Assembly: GCA_964520475.1 (NCBI GenBank) | Contig: CAZFNS010000014.1 | Span: 1-37,455, forward strand | DNA from: Ruminobacter sp964520475 | GTDB lineage: Bacteria > Pseudomonadota > Gammaproteobacteria > Enterobacterales > Succinivibrionaceae | Reading direction: 5' to 3' | Length of the DNA: 37,455 nt | In this document: in pieces, positions 30,770-37,455 of the stretch | How positions within the stretch are numbered: the first letter of the stretch is position 1 | How the letters are laid out: each line of letters opens with the position of its first letter | Notes under the pieces: model-generated | Databases searched by the model: none | What the model saw: the letters and a program-made list of their open reading frames with translations, nothing else | What the model was told of the DNA's origin: nothing | Made by a program: the position numbers and the translations under genes

Positions 30770-31576
30770 CTACAGCAGGTAGTTGTCCACGTCGGCGTCG
30801 GCGACGGCGCAGTCGTACAGATGGCCGGCGTTCCGGGAGCGCAGGGAGTTCGCGTGCCGGAACATGTCGTTGCTCTGCCCGACGTTTTTCTGCACGCCCC
30901 GCCCGGTGTAGAGGCAGTAAGCCAGCAGCGCGCAGGCCTCGCCGTAGTTCCGGTCCTTCTCCGAGGCGCTCTCGAGGTACTGGCGGAGGTGGAAAACGCA
31001 CTCGCCGTAGTCGGGCGTCAGGTCGGCGAGGCGCACTTCCGTCCTTCTCTTCTTGGTGTTCGGGTTGTCCTCGGGGACGGCCTTCGCCGTTTCGTCCCCG
31101 CCCGCGAGCGCCGTTTTGTCCCGCTCGTTCGCGCCCCGGTTAAACTCGGTGAAGTACCCGTTCAGGGTTTCCCCGAAAAAGTTTATGACGGCGAGGAGGT
31201 ACAGGCATTCCCGGAAGTCGTTGCGGATCGCGCGCTCGCTGAAGTACTTGGCCGCGTTCACGTTGATGTTCGTGCCCAGGCCGGTGAACTTCATCTCGGC
31301 GAGGTAGGGCAGGGACGGCGCGAACTCGGAGCTCAGGAGATCCTCGAAAAGCCGGAAAGCCTTGTGGTAGCGGCCTTTTTTGTAGCACCTGACCGCCCGG
31401 AAATAATTGAGGAAGATCCGCGAGAACCTGTAGATGTCCACCCAGTAGGCGGCGAGCAGGATGCAGACGCAGAAAAAGCACTTTATGAACAGGTGGTCGC
31501 TGACATTCCCGTAAAAGCCGAAGGTGAAGTAGATCAGCAGGAAGGATAATATGGACTTTACGACGAATAAAAACAT
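30770..31576 (-). CDS. Membrane-anchored Sel1/TPR-like repeat protein
   Basis: 268-residue protein with two N-terminal membrane helices (about 3-22 and 30-48) and a soluble helical domain. YHKAFRLFEDLLSSEF and LAEMKFTGLGTNINVNAAKYFSERA resemble Sel1/TPR helices, as does ACALLAYCLYTGRGVQKNVG near the C-terminus. A charged, probably disordered segment (about 155-185) separates the repeats. Such proteins usually scaffold protein complexes; the partner is unknown. It begins 27 bases after infA and is probably co-transcribed with it. Confidence 0.65.
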   Translation of the reverse strand: MFLFVVKSILSFLLIYFTFGFYGNVSDHLFIKCFFCVCILLAAYWVDIYRFSRIFLNYFRAVRCYKKGRYHKAFRLFEDLLSSEFAPSLPYLAEMKFTGLGTNINVNAAKYFSERAIRNDFRECLYLLAVINFFGETLNGYFTEFNRGANERDKTALAGGDETAKAVPEDNPNTKKRRTEVRLADLTPDYGECVFHLRQYLESASEKDRNYGEACALLAYCLYTGRGVQKNVGQSNDMFRHANSLRSRNAGHLYDCAVADADVDNYLL

Positions 31577-31603
31577 GGTTTGCCTGCGGGGGAACCTCGG
31601 TGA

Positions 31604-31822
31604 TTAACGGCTGCGGAAGACGATGCGTCCTTTGGTCAGATCGTACGGGGTCATCTGCACCGTGACCCTGTCCCCGGTCAGGATGCGGATGTAGTTTTTG
31701 CGCATTTTCCCGGAGATGTACGCCATAATCGTGTGGCCGTTCTCAAGCTGCACCCGGAAAGTCGTGTTGGGCAGCGTTTCCAAAATCACGCCCTGCATTT
31801 CGATATTGTCTTCTTTTGACAT
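31604..31822 (-). CDS. infA: Translation initiation factor IF-1
   Basis: 72-residue S1-fold protein that binds the ribosomal A site during initiation. Essentially the full family sequence is present: GVILETLPNTTFRVQLENGH, SGKMRKNYIRILTGDRVTVQ and MTPYDLTKGRI. The length is exactly that of E. coli IF-1. The gene has its own promoter at 31921-31949 and a leader of about 90 bases, and is followed by the Sel1-like gene after 27 bases. Confidence 0.98.
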   Translation of the reverse strand: MSKEDNIEMQGVILETLPNTTFRVQLENGHTIMAYISGKMRKNYIRILTGDRVTVQMTPYDLTKGRIVFRSR

Positions 31823-31920
31823 ATCCAGTCATTCCTCGATCGTTTCGAAATATGAATTAAATTTACGGGAAACGCCGGCCCGAAACGCCGAAAAATGATC
31901 CCCGTCAAATTTCGAAGGTG

Positions 31921-31949
31921 ATTTTACTATTTTTTTTATAAATTTGCAA
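31921..31949 (-). promoter_or_regulatory. infA promoter
   Basis: On the minus strand: -35 TTGCAA (31949-31944), a 17-base A/T spacer and -10 TAAAAT (31926-31921). Confidence 0.6.
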
Positions 31950-32218
31950 AGAAAAAAGAGAACTATATCTCATTTAAGTAAAAGCGATTATAAGAAAATA
32001 ATAATGAGCCGGAGGGGTGATCCGGCCCCCGCGGCGGCGGGGCGCGGCCTCCGGGGCCGGGGCGGCGGGAACGGTTTATGATTATATTATAATTTTCGCC
32101 CGCCGGTCTGAATAAAACATAAAAATATATGAAAAGAGACCCGAGCCGGGCCGGCGCCCGGACAAAAAAATTGCCCGAAAAGGGGGGATCACTCAAAATA
32201 TTCCCGCCCGAATTCGGG

Positions 32219-32224
32219 TATAAT
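32219..32224 (+). promoter_or_regulatory. -10 element of the DUF922-like gene
   Basis: Perfect TATAAT 90 bases before the ATG. No consensus -35 at 16-18 bases. Confidence 0.45.
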
Positions 32225-32313
32225 CGGGTAGTGCACGGGAAGCGTCCGGACGGATCCGGCGCCGCGGCGGACGGCCGGGGCGCGGCGGCGGGGCGGACAA
32301 CGGGTTTGATAAA

Positions 32314-33153
32314 ATGCCAAAAATAGTCACAGTATTGTGTTTTGTGGGAGCGCCGCTGGCGGTGATTTACGTCGCCCTGTTCGTGCTCCCCCATTTCATG
32401 GACGGTTACAAGGGATCCGTTCTCGACCGCAAGTTTTCCTCGTCGGACGCCGACGCCTACGGCCGCGAGGGCAGCTACGTGAACGAAAGCCACTACCTGA
32501 GCGGGAACGGCGGGGTGCCGCGCAGCCGCCAGGTCGCCATGCAGGAAAGCGCGGCGGCGGGCCAGGTCTACTACCACGACCTCAGCATCAGGGAGAAGGT
32601 CAGCAAGAACACCGAGTTCTACCCGGTCGAGGCCGCGAGCCCCGCGGAGCTGCGCAACAAGATCGCCATGTTCGCCCCCGACAACGTCTCGACGGGCAAG
32701 AAGTCCGTCACCAAGGTCACCTACGGGGTCGACTGGAGCATCGACGCGCGCCAGGAGGACGGCGAGTGCAAGTTCTACGGCGCCGACGTCATCACCACCG
32801 TCACCGTGTCCGTCCCGAAGTGGGTGGGCATGGAGGACCAGCCCGAGGAAGTGCGCGCGCAGTGGGCGGACTTCCTGAGCAGCGTCTCCAAGTACGAGAC
32901 CAGGCACGATCAGATCATGATCGAGATCAGCAAGGACATCGCGAACCGCATCAGGTTCATCCCCCGCCAGGCGCTCTGCTCGGATCTGGTCCGGAAGGTC
33001 AACGAGATCGGCAGCAACGGGCTCGACTCGGCCCGGGAAAAGATGAGCCGCTACCGGTACGAGACGGGCGGCGGCAAGCAGCTCGGCGTGCGCGTCCCCG
33101 CCTTCGCGCGGGGCGACTACGTCGAGTCGGTGAACTCGGGCGCGCCGGAATAG
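32314..33153 (+). CDS. DUF922-like membrane-anchored protein, altered HExxH
   Basis: 279-residue protein with one N-terminal membrane segment (about 5-28) and an extracytoplasmic domain. The segments FYPVEAASPAELRNKI, TYGVDWSI, ITTVTVSVPKW and RAQWADFLSSVSKYETRHDQI follow the order of the DUF922 family, predicted secreted Zn-dependent proteases. In that family the last block normally carries HExxH. Here it reads YETRH, so the first metal ligand is Tyr. The protein may be a pseudoenzyme, or the family assignment may be loose. It is followed by a bidirectional terminator and converges with mnmD. Confidence 0.65.
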   Translation: MPKIVTVLCFVGAPLAVIYVALFVLPHFMDGYKGSVLDRKFSSSDADAYGREGSYVNESHYLSGNGGVPRSRQVAMQESAAAGQVYYHDLSIREKVSKNTEFYPVEAASPAELRNKIAMFAPDNVSTGKKSVTKVTYGVDWSIDARQEDGECKFYGADVITTVTVSVPKWVGMEDQPEEVRAQWADFLSSVSKYETRHDQIMIEISKDIANRIRFIPRQALCSDLVRKVNEIGSNGLDSAREKMSRYRYETGGGKQLGVRVPAFARGDYVESVNSGAPE

Positions 33154-33193
33154 CCGGAACCGGCGCGTTCCCCGCGGGACGCGGAAGACGCGG

Positions 33194-33227
33194 AAAAGGA
33201 CGGGCGCCCCCGCGCCCGTCCTTTTTT
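33194..33227. terminator. Bidirectional intrinsic terminator
   Basis: GGACGGGCGC (33198-33207) / GCGCCCGTCC (33212-33221) with a CCCC loop, six T residues on + and four on the minus strand. It serves the convergent DUF922-like gene and mnmD. Confidence 0.92.
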
Positions 33228-34021
33228 CATGCCCGGGCGGGCGGCGCCTCCGGCCCGGCCGGGGGTTTGAAGCCCGCGAGCATTTCGCGCTTGCGGCCGA
33301 AGCCCGGTCTTTTTGCGATCCTGAAGCCGGCCCGGGCGATGTTCTCGCGCGCGGCCCGGCACACGGTGAAGGTGGCCAGGGTGGCTCCCTCCGCGCTGAG
33401 ATCGTAAAGGATTTTCATGAGTTCGGGCGACCACATCTCCGGGTTCTTCTTCGGATCGAACCCGTCGAGGAACCACGAATCGGCCGGGCGCGGCGTGCCC
33501 AGGCGCGCGAAGCACGCGGCGGCGTCCCCGACGAGCAGCTCGAGCCGGAAGCGCCCGCCGAGGCGGTAGGAGTTGCGCCCCGGGCGCGGGGGCCGCGCGG
33601 CGAGGGCCGCGGCGAGCTCGCGGGACCGCGCGGCCGCGGCGGGGAAGAGGGCGTGGGCCCGGAGCGCGTCGGCGGGGCTCACGGGATATTTCTCGGCGCT
33701 CACGAAGATTATTTCCGGGAGTTTCCCGCTCGTCGCCGCGGCGAGCTTTTCGTAAAAGATCATCAGGGCGAGCAGGTTGAGCCCGGTGCCGAAGCCGGTC
33801 TCGCCCACGACGTACGGCTCCGGATCCGCCCCGGCCCGGGCGAGGAGCCGGGGCCCGAGGCCGCACCCGCCTATGAACACGTGCTCCGCCTCGGCGAGCC
33901 CGCCTTCGTCCGAGAAGTAGACGTCCCCGAAGACGGGGCTCGCGGGCGGCTTCCCCGCCGCGAACGCGATCCGCGCGCCCCGGGCCGGCTCCGGGGGCGT
34001 TTCCGGCGGCTTTCCGAACAT
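33227..34021 (-). CDS. mnmD: tRNA U34 methyltransferase, MnmD (MnmC N-terminal domain only)
   Basis: Methylates nm5(s2)U at wobble position 34 of tRNAs to mnm5(s2)U with SAM. 264 residues. The SAM loop is GETGFGTGLNLL, the family block is WFLDGFDPKKNPEMWSPEL, and the end holds TFTVCRAARENIARAGF and GFGRKREML. E. coli MnmC is about 670 residues, with a C-terminal FAD oxidase; here the protein stops after the methyltransferase and a terminator follows at once. ATG 34021-34019 is preceded by GGAGG; the longer upstream frame is low-complexity. Divergent pairing with fabB is the same as E. coli fabB/mnmC, which supports orthology. Confidence 0.92.
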   Translation of the reverse strand: MFGKPPETPPEPARGARIAFAAGKPPASPVFGDVYFSDEGGLAEAEHVFIGGCGLGPRLLARAGADPEPYVVGETGFGTGLNLLALMIFYEKLAAATSGKLPEIIFVSAEKYPVSPADALRAHALFPAAAARSRELAAALAARPPRPGRNSYRLGGRFRLELLVGDAAACFARLGTPRPADSWFLDGFDPKKNPEMWSPELMKILYDLSAEGATLATFTVCRAARENIARAGFRIAKRPGFGRKREMLAGFKPPAGPEAPPARA

Positions 34022-34107
34022 TTTTTCGCGTTTCCTCCGGGCGGGGCGGCCCGCGCGGCGCGCGCCGGCCGATCTCCCCGATATGCAATTTACGATAAGG
34101 GAAATGC

Positions 34108-34136
34108 AGTATAATTTTGCTATAATAGATAAGCAA
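34108..34136 (-). promoter_or_regulatory. mnmD promoter
   Basis: On the minus strand: TTGCTT (34136-34131), 17-base spacer and TATACT (34113-34108). The same patch has two TATAAT hexamers on the + strand (34110-34115 and 34121-34126). Confidence 0.55.
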
Positions 34137-34139
34137 GAC

Positions 34140-34183
34140 AAAAAACGCGGGCGGCGGCGCGGCGCCGCCGCCCGGGGGTTTTT
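34140..34183. terminator. Bidirectional terminator-like hairpin between mnmD and fabB promoters
   Basis: Perfect 11-base arms GGGCGGCGGCG (34149-34159) / CGCCGCCGCCC (34163-34173). Six A residues precede it (T-run for minus transcripts), and five G then five T follow on +. It would stop transcripts from the + strand TATAAT elements at 34110/34121 after about 50 bases and shield mnmD from antisense read-through. Confidence 0.6.
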
Positions 34184-34251
34184 CCGGGGGCCGCGCCCGC
34201 CGTTTTTTTCCGGCCCCGGCGGGGCGGGCCCGCCGTTTTCGCCCGCGGCTC

Positions 34252-34280
34252 TTGACAACGCGCGTTAAATATAAAAATAT
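34252..34280 (+). promoter_or_regulatory. fabB promoter region
   Basis: A perfect -35 TTGACA (34252-34257) is followed by an A/T-only stretch. The element at the ideal 17-base spacing is AAATAT; better hexamers TATAAA (34270) and TATAGA (34278) are at 12 and 20 bases. Confidence 0.5.
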
Positions 34281-34289
34281 AGATATATA

Positions 34290-34510
34290 AATATCGGAAA
34301 CGAATGTTTGCGCCGGTTTCCGCGCAGCCTCACCGCGCAGAACCGTGGGACACACGGAGTTAGCCCGCTTATGCTTGGCGCGCCGTCGCCATCGAACGGG
34401 AACCGGAACCGCCGGGGCGGGAGAGCCCCCGGCAAAGGCGGATCCGGATGTCACTCCGGACGGCGGGCGCGAGCCCGCGGAAGTGTAAACAATTTAGAGA
34501 ATATTTGACT
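34290..34510 (+). ncRNA. Long structured 5' leader of fabB
   Basis: About 220 bases between the promoter and the ATG. Visible stems: CGGAAAC/GTTTCCG (near 34295-34322), CCGTG/CACGG (near 34344-34358), CCGGGG/CCCCGG (near 34413-34433) and GCGGGC/GCCCGC with a GCGA loop (near 34462-34477). The final 30 bases before the start are AT-rich and open. No known riboswitch signature was recognised. Confidence 0.4.
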
Positions 34511-35725
34511 ATGAAAAGAGCAGTTATCACCGGTCTGGGCATCGTATCGAGCATCGGCAACGACGCGGAGAGCGTCCTGCAGTCCCTGAAGACGGGCAAA
34601 TCCGGCATTTCCTTTTCGGAACAGTTCAAGGAAGCCGGCATGCGGTCCAACGTCTGGGGCGCCGTCAAAATAAACACCGAAGAGCTCATAGACCGCAAGA
34701 TCAGGCGTTTCATGGGCGACGCGGCGGCTTACGCCTACGTGGCCATGAGCCAGGCCGTCGCCGATTCCGGCCTCGGGGAGTCCGACGTCTCTAACGAAAG
34801 AACCGGCCTTATCTGCGGCTCGGGCGGCCCCTCCACGCGCAACCAGGTGGAAGCCGCCGACATCCTGAGAACCAAGGGCGTCCGCAAGGTCGGCCCGTAC
34901 CAGGTGACCAAGTGCATGTCGTCGACCGTGTCGGCCTGCCTGGCCACCCCCTTCAAAATCAAGGGCATAAACTACAGCATCAGCTCCGCCTGCTCGACTT
35001 CCGCGCACTGCATCGGCGCCGCGGCCGAGCAGATCATGATGGGCAAGCAGGATATCGTGTTCGCGGGCGGCGGCGAGGATCTCGACTGGACGCTCGCCTG
35101 CCTGTTCGACGGCATGGGCGCCCTGAGCACCAAGTACAACGACACCCCGGAGAAGGCCTCCCGGACCTACGACGCGGACCGCGACGGCTTCGTCATCGCC
35201 GGCGGCGGGGGCGTGGTCGTGGTGGAGGAGCTTGAGCACGCGCGCGCGCGCGGCGCGAAGATCTACGCCGAGCTCACGGGTTTCGGCGCCACCTCCGACG
35301 GCTACGACATGGTGGCCCCGTCGGGCGAGGGCGCGGTCAGGTGCATGAAGCAGGCGATGGCGGGACTCGAAACGCCCGTGCAGTACATAAACACCCACGG
35401 GACCTCGACCAAGATCGGCGACACCCGGGAGCTCGAGGCCATCAGGACCGTGTTCGGCGAGAAGACCCCGTACCTGAGCGCCACCAAGGCCATGACCGGG
35501 CACAGCCTCGGCGCGGCCGGCGTCCACGAGGCGATCTACTCCATCCTGATGCTCGCCAACGACTTCATCGCCCCGAGCATCAACATCGAGAACCTCGATC
35601 CGCTCGCCGAGGGCATGTCCATCGTCACGGAGCCCCTGGACATCGAACTCGACTGCGTGATGTCGAACAGCTTCGGCTTCGGCGGCACCAACGCCTGCCT
35701 GGTCTTCAGCAAGTACCGCGGCTGA
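34511..35725 (+). CDS. fabB: Beta-ketoacyl-ACP synthase I
   Basis: Condenses acyl-ACP with malonyl-ACP in fatty acid elongation and is needed for unsaturated fatty acids. 404 residues, as in E. coli FabB (406). The active-site Cys is in SISSACSTSAHCIG, and the two His are in NTHGTSTKIGD and TGHSLGAAGVHEAI. The C-terminus SFGFGGTNACLVF is diagnostic. The start chosen is ATG 34511, giving MKRAVITGLGIVSSIG as in FabB; the upstream in-frame ATG at 34448 lies inside the structured leader. The SD is weak (AGAGAA). A strong terminator separates it from rsuA. Confidence 0.97.
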   Translation: MKRAVITGLGIVSSIGNDAESVLQSLKTGKSGISFSEQFKEAGMRSNVWGAVKINTEELIDRKIRRFMGDAAAYAYVAMSQAVADSGLGESDVSNERTGLICGSGGPSTRNQVEAADILRTKGVRKVGPYQVTKCMSSTVSACLATPFKIKGINYSISSACSTSAHCIGAAAEQIMMGKQDIVFAGGGEDLDWTLACLFDGMGALSTKYNDTPEKASRTYDADRDGFVIAGGGGVVVVEELEHARARGAKIYAELTGFGATSDGYDMVAPSGEGAVRCMKQAMAGLETPVQYINTHGTSTKIGDTRELEAIRTVFGEKTPYLSATKAMTGHSLGAAGVHEAIYSILMLANDFIAPSINIENLDPLAEGMSIVTEPLDIELDCVMSNSFGFGGTNACLVFSKYRG

Positions 35726-35751
35726 CGCCGGGCCGGGATTTACGCGTGACG

Positions 35752-35776
35752 CGCGGCCCGGACGGGCCGCGTTTTT
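35752..35776 (+). terminator. Intrinsic terminator of fabB
   Basis: CGCGGCCCG (35752-35760) / CGGGCCGCG (35763-35771) followed by five T residues. The next gene starts 27 bases later, so read-through would be needed for co-transcription. Confidence 0.85.
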
Positions 35777-35802
35777 CGCTTAAGGGGATCGGGAAAACGC
35801 GC

Positions 35803-36507
35803 ATGAACGACAAAATCCGCCTCGACAAGTGCCTGTCCCTCAATTTCGGGCTGAGCCGGAAGCAGGCCGGGAACCTCATCCGCCGCGGCGAAGTCGCGGT
35901 GGCGGGGACGGTCGTCCGGGACGCGGCGTTCAAGGTCTCGGGAGCCGACGCGGTGACGTGCCTCGGCCGCGAGCTCGAGGTCGTGACCGCCGCGCGGCGG
36001 CGCTACTTCGCGCTCAACAAGCCTAAAGGGCGGGTCTGCGCCAACGACGATCCGCTGAGCCCCACGGTGCTCGCGCTGTTCAAGGACGAGGCGGGCGGGC
36101 TCTTCTGCGTGGGCCGGCTCGACAAGGACGCCGAGGGCCTGCTGTTCGTGACCGACGACGGCGCCTGGGCCCACCGGGTCTCCTCGCCCCGCGCCGGCCA
36201 CGAAAAAACCTACGAGGTAACCCTGGCCCGGGACTGCGACCCCGGCGCGGCCGCGCTCTTCGCGGCGGGGGTGCGCCTGAAGGGGGAAAGGGATCCGACC
36301 CGGCCCGCGCGGCTCGAGATCCTGGAGCCCCGGCGCGCGCTCCTCACCGTAACCGAGGGCCGGTACCATCAGGTCAAAAGGATGTTCGCGAGCGCGGGCA
36401 ACAAAGTGACGGAACTGAAAAGGATCGCCGTCGGGGGCGTGAAGCTCGGGGATCTGGGGCCGGGCGAGTACCGGGAGCTGACCCCGGAGGAAGTGGCGCT
36501 CTTCTGA
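35803..36507 (+). CDS. rsuA: 16S rRNA pseudouridine 516 synthase RsuA
   Basis: Isomerises U516 of 16S rRNA. 234 residues, equal to E. coli RsuA within a few. An N-terminal S4 domain (RLDKCLSLNFGLSRKQAGNLI then RRGEVAV) precedes the catalytic domain. The catalytic Asp is in GRLDKDAEGLL, and EGRYHQVKRMFASAGN near the end is the RsuA/RluB/E/F signature. PGEYRELTPEE closes the protein as in RsuA. ATG 35803 follows a weak GGGAAAA site. The long open frame upstream in this frame is a shadow of fabB. A 9-bp GC hairpin with a CTTC loop (36511-36532) follows the stop without a T-run. Confidence 0.93.
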   Translation: MNDKIRLDKCLSLNFGLSRKQAGNLIRRGEVAVAGTVVRDAAFKVSGADAVTCLGRELEVVTAARRRYFALNKPKGRVCANDDPLSPTVLALFKDEAGGLFCVGRLDKDAEGLLFVTDDGAWAHRVSSPRAGHEKTYEVTLARDCDPGAAALFAAGVRLKGERDPTRPARLEILEPRRALLTVTEGRYHQVKRMFASAGNKVTELKRIAVGGVKLGDLGPGEYRELTPEEVALF

Positions 36508-36542
36508 AACGCCGGGCGGCTTCCCGCCCGGCCCGGCGCCGG

Positions 36543-36908
36543 TCAGAAAATTTTGGCGCGGAAGGAGAAGAACACCGCCCCGACCATGCAGAGCGCCGCG
36601 AGCAGGTAGTCCCAGTTCCATTTCTCCCCGAAAAACATGAGCGACAGCGGGATGAACACCGACAGCGTGATCACCTCCTGGATGATCTTCATCTGGGCCA
36701 CGGACAGCCCCCCGAACTCGTAGGCGTAGCGGTTCGCCGGCACCATCAGCGTGTACTCGAACAGGGCTATGCCCCAGGACACGAGGATAACCACCCACAG
36801 CGGCTTGCCGCCGAGCCGGTTGAGATGGCCGTACCAGGCCAGGTTCTGGAACACGTTGCTCAGAATCAGCATGGCCACGCAGCCGAGGATTACTTTTAAC
36901 TGCAGCAT
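36543..36908 (-). CDS. DUF486 (DMT-like) small membrane protein
   Basis: 121-residue integral membrane protein with four predicted helices (about 5-24, 37-56, 72-92, 98-117). The SNVFQNLAWYGHL, SWGIALFEYTLMVPANRYAY and QMKIIQEVITLSVFIPLS segments match DUF486, a family in the drug/metabolite transporter superfamily with no known substrate. It probably works as a dimer given its half-size. It converges with rsuA. Function is unassigned. Confidence 0.9.
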   Translation of the reverse strand: MLQLKVILGCVAMLILSNVFQNLAWYGHLNRLGGKPLWVVILVSWGIALFEYTLMVPANRYAYEFGGLSVAQMKIIQEVITLSVFIPLSLMFFGEKWNWDYLLAALCMVGAVFFSFRAKIF

Positions 36909-37104
36909 AATAAAACCTGTCGTATGGGAGGGGGACGCCTTTCCGCCCGGGCCCGGGGGATCCGGGCGGGCCGGGGCGCTTCCCGGCGGGGCGGCGGGCG
37001 CGCCGGCCGGGATCAGGATTATAGACGAAACCGCCCGATAATTTAAGAGGCAAAGCGAATTTATTTGGGGCGGCGGCGCGCCGGGCCGCCCGCCGAAAAT
37101 TAAT

Positions 37105-37132
37105 TTGAAATTCCGGGGAAAGCCCCCATGTA
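37105..37132 (+). promoter_or_regulatory. Heat-shock (sigma-32) type promoter
   Basis: TTGAA (37105-37109), within TTTGAAA, a 14-base spacer and CCCCATGTA (37124-37132), compared with the sigma-32 consensus CTTGAA / CCCCATNT at 13-15 bases. It lies about 50 bases before the next ATG. The -10 is near perfect and the spacing correct. Confidence 0.7.
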
Positions 37133-37180
37133 TACCGTGGCGGAAAGTATTTTTTTCATTTTGTTCAGGAGTAACGTCGT

Positions 37181-37455
37181 ATGAGCGAGCAGGAAACAGA
37201 CAACGGCGCCGGGGAAGAGGCGCGGGAAGCGGAGCGGGCCGCCGCGCCGGAACACGCCGGGGCGGATGAAGCCGCGCCGGAAAGCGCCGCGGAGCCGCGT
37301 CCCGAAGAAACCGCGGGCGGGAACGCCGCGGAGACCCGGGAGGGCGAAGCCGCCGGTGAAGCCGCAGCGGAGACCGGGCCGGAGGAGCCGGCCGGCGCGG
37401 CGGAGGAGCCGGCCCCGGAGGGCGCGGGCGCGCCGGCCGACGAGGCCGCGATCCC
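37181..37455 (+). CDS. grpE: Probable GrpE nucleotide exchange factor, N-terminus only
   Basis: The ATG has an AGGAG SD, and the frame stays open for about 91 codons to the window edge. The visible part is a disordered, very acidic Ala/Glu/Pro/Gly-rich tail starting MSEQETDNGAGEEAREAERA, with no domain yet. Many GrpE proteins start with such a tail, and the sigma-32-type promoter directly upstream fits GrpE, the DnaK co-chaperone. The diagnostic GrpE coiled coil and beta domain lie beyond the window. FtsY and some IF-2-like proteins also have acidic N-termini, but they are less expected behind a heat-shock promoter. Confidence 0.55.
   Translation, partial: MSEQETDNGAGEEAREAERAAAPEHAGADEAAPESAAEPRPEETAGGNAAETREGEAAGEAAAETGPEEPAGAAEEPAPEGAGAPADEAAI

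Larger units (their letters stand above)
31823..32313. other. Divergent intergenic region between infA and the DUF922-like gene
   Basis: 491 bases without a supported gene. The left part is AT-rich and carries the infA promoter. A GC-rich block (32005-32075) and another AT-rich patch follow. A perfect TATAAT at 32219-32224 is the likely -10 for the rightward gene. Confidence 0.5.

Noticed and set aside
1..37455. CRISPR arrays, insertion sequences, integrases, toxin-antitoxin or phage defence genes
   Set aside because: I looked for regularly spaced repeats, terminal inverted repeats with transposase motifs and nuclease or defence domains on both strands and saw none.

Overview
The window looks like chromosome of a G+C-rich gammaproteobacterium (roughly two thirds G+C by eye, with short AT-rich islands at promoters). 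LamB-type maltoporins, a MalM homologue, a YqcC homologue, a DUF3545-like small protein, a P-protein PheA and the divergent fabB/mnmC-type gene pair all point to this class. The starch/maltodextrin theme and high G+C would fit an amylolytic anaerobe of the Succinivibrionaceae (Succinimonas-like). That placement is inference and was not tested. I saw no rRNA, tRNA, CRISPR array, insertion sequence or phage genes.

Layout. 1-895 (-): a maltoporin gene cut by the window edge. 1187-4208 (-): an overlapping three-gene envelope operon (GT2 glycosyltransferase, GT4 glycosyltransferase, LpxL/LpxM-type acyltransferase). 4430-5783 (+): a DnaC-like ATPase and RuvX. 6413-7786 (+): a second maltoporin behind an AT-rich promoter region with CRP-like sites and followed by a strong terminator. 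8200-8936: two small conserved genes. 9140-10276 (+): malM. 10325-14072 (+): two capsule beta-Kdo transferase genes in an unusual domain arrangement. 14407-15600 (+): pheA behind a structured leader. 15976-17718 (-): a GH13 alpha-amylase lipoprotein. 17899-20430: divergent anmK and tyrS. 20477-24098 (+): a small secreted protein, a SIMPL-domain protein and a Zn/Cd-type P-ATPase. 24079-29406 (-): moxR, DUF58, tgpA and ppnN. 29617-31822 (-): cspD, an HTH-like gene, a Sel1-like membrane protein and infA. 32314-36908: a DUF922-like protein, mnmD, fabB, rsuA and a DUF486 membrane protein. 37181-end (+): the acidic N-terminus of a probable GrpE behind a heat-shock-type promoter.

How the genes may work together. 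Two maltoporins, MalM and a surface or periplasmic alpha-amylase form a dispersed maltodextrin capture set, although the MalEFGK transporter is not in the window. The LPS operon and the Kps-type Kdo transferases build the envelope. MoxR-DUF58-TgpA is the common three-gene ATPase/transglutaminase module.

The most unusual items are as follows. (1) KpsC appears split: its C-type module is a separate gene and its N-type module is fused to KpsS. (2) Two maltoporin paralogues face away from each other as inverted repeats around about 5.5 kb, with different promoters and codon use. (3) The pheA leader has two consecutive hairpins, the second a textbook terminator, and no Phe-rich leader peptide. (4) fabB has a long structured leader. 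(5) MnmC is reduced to its methyltransferase half. (6) A DUF922-like protein has lost the first His of its HExxH motif.
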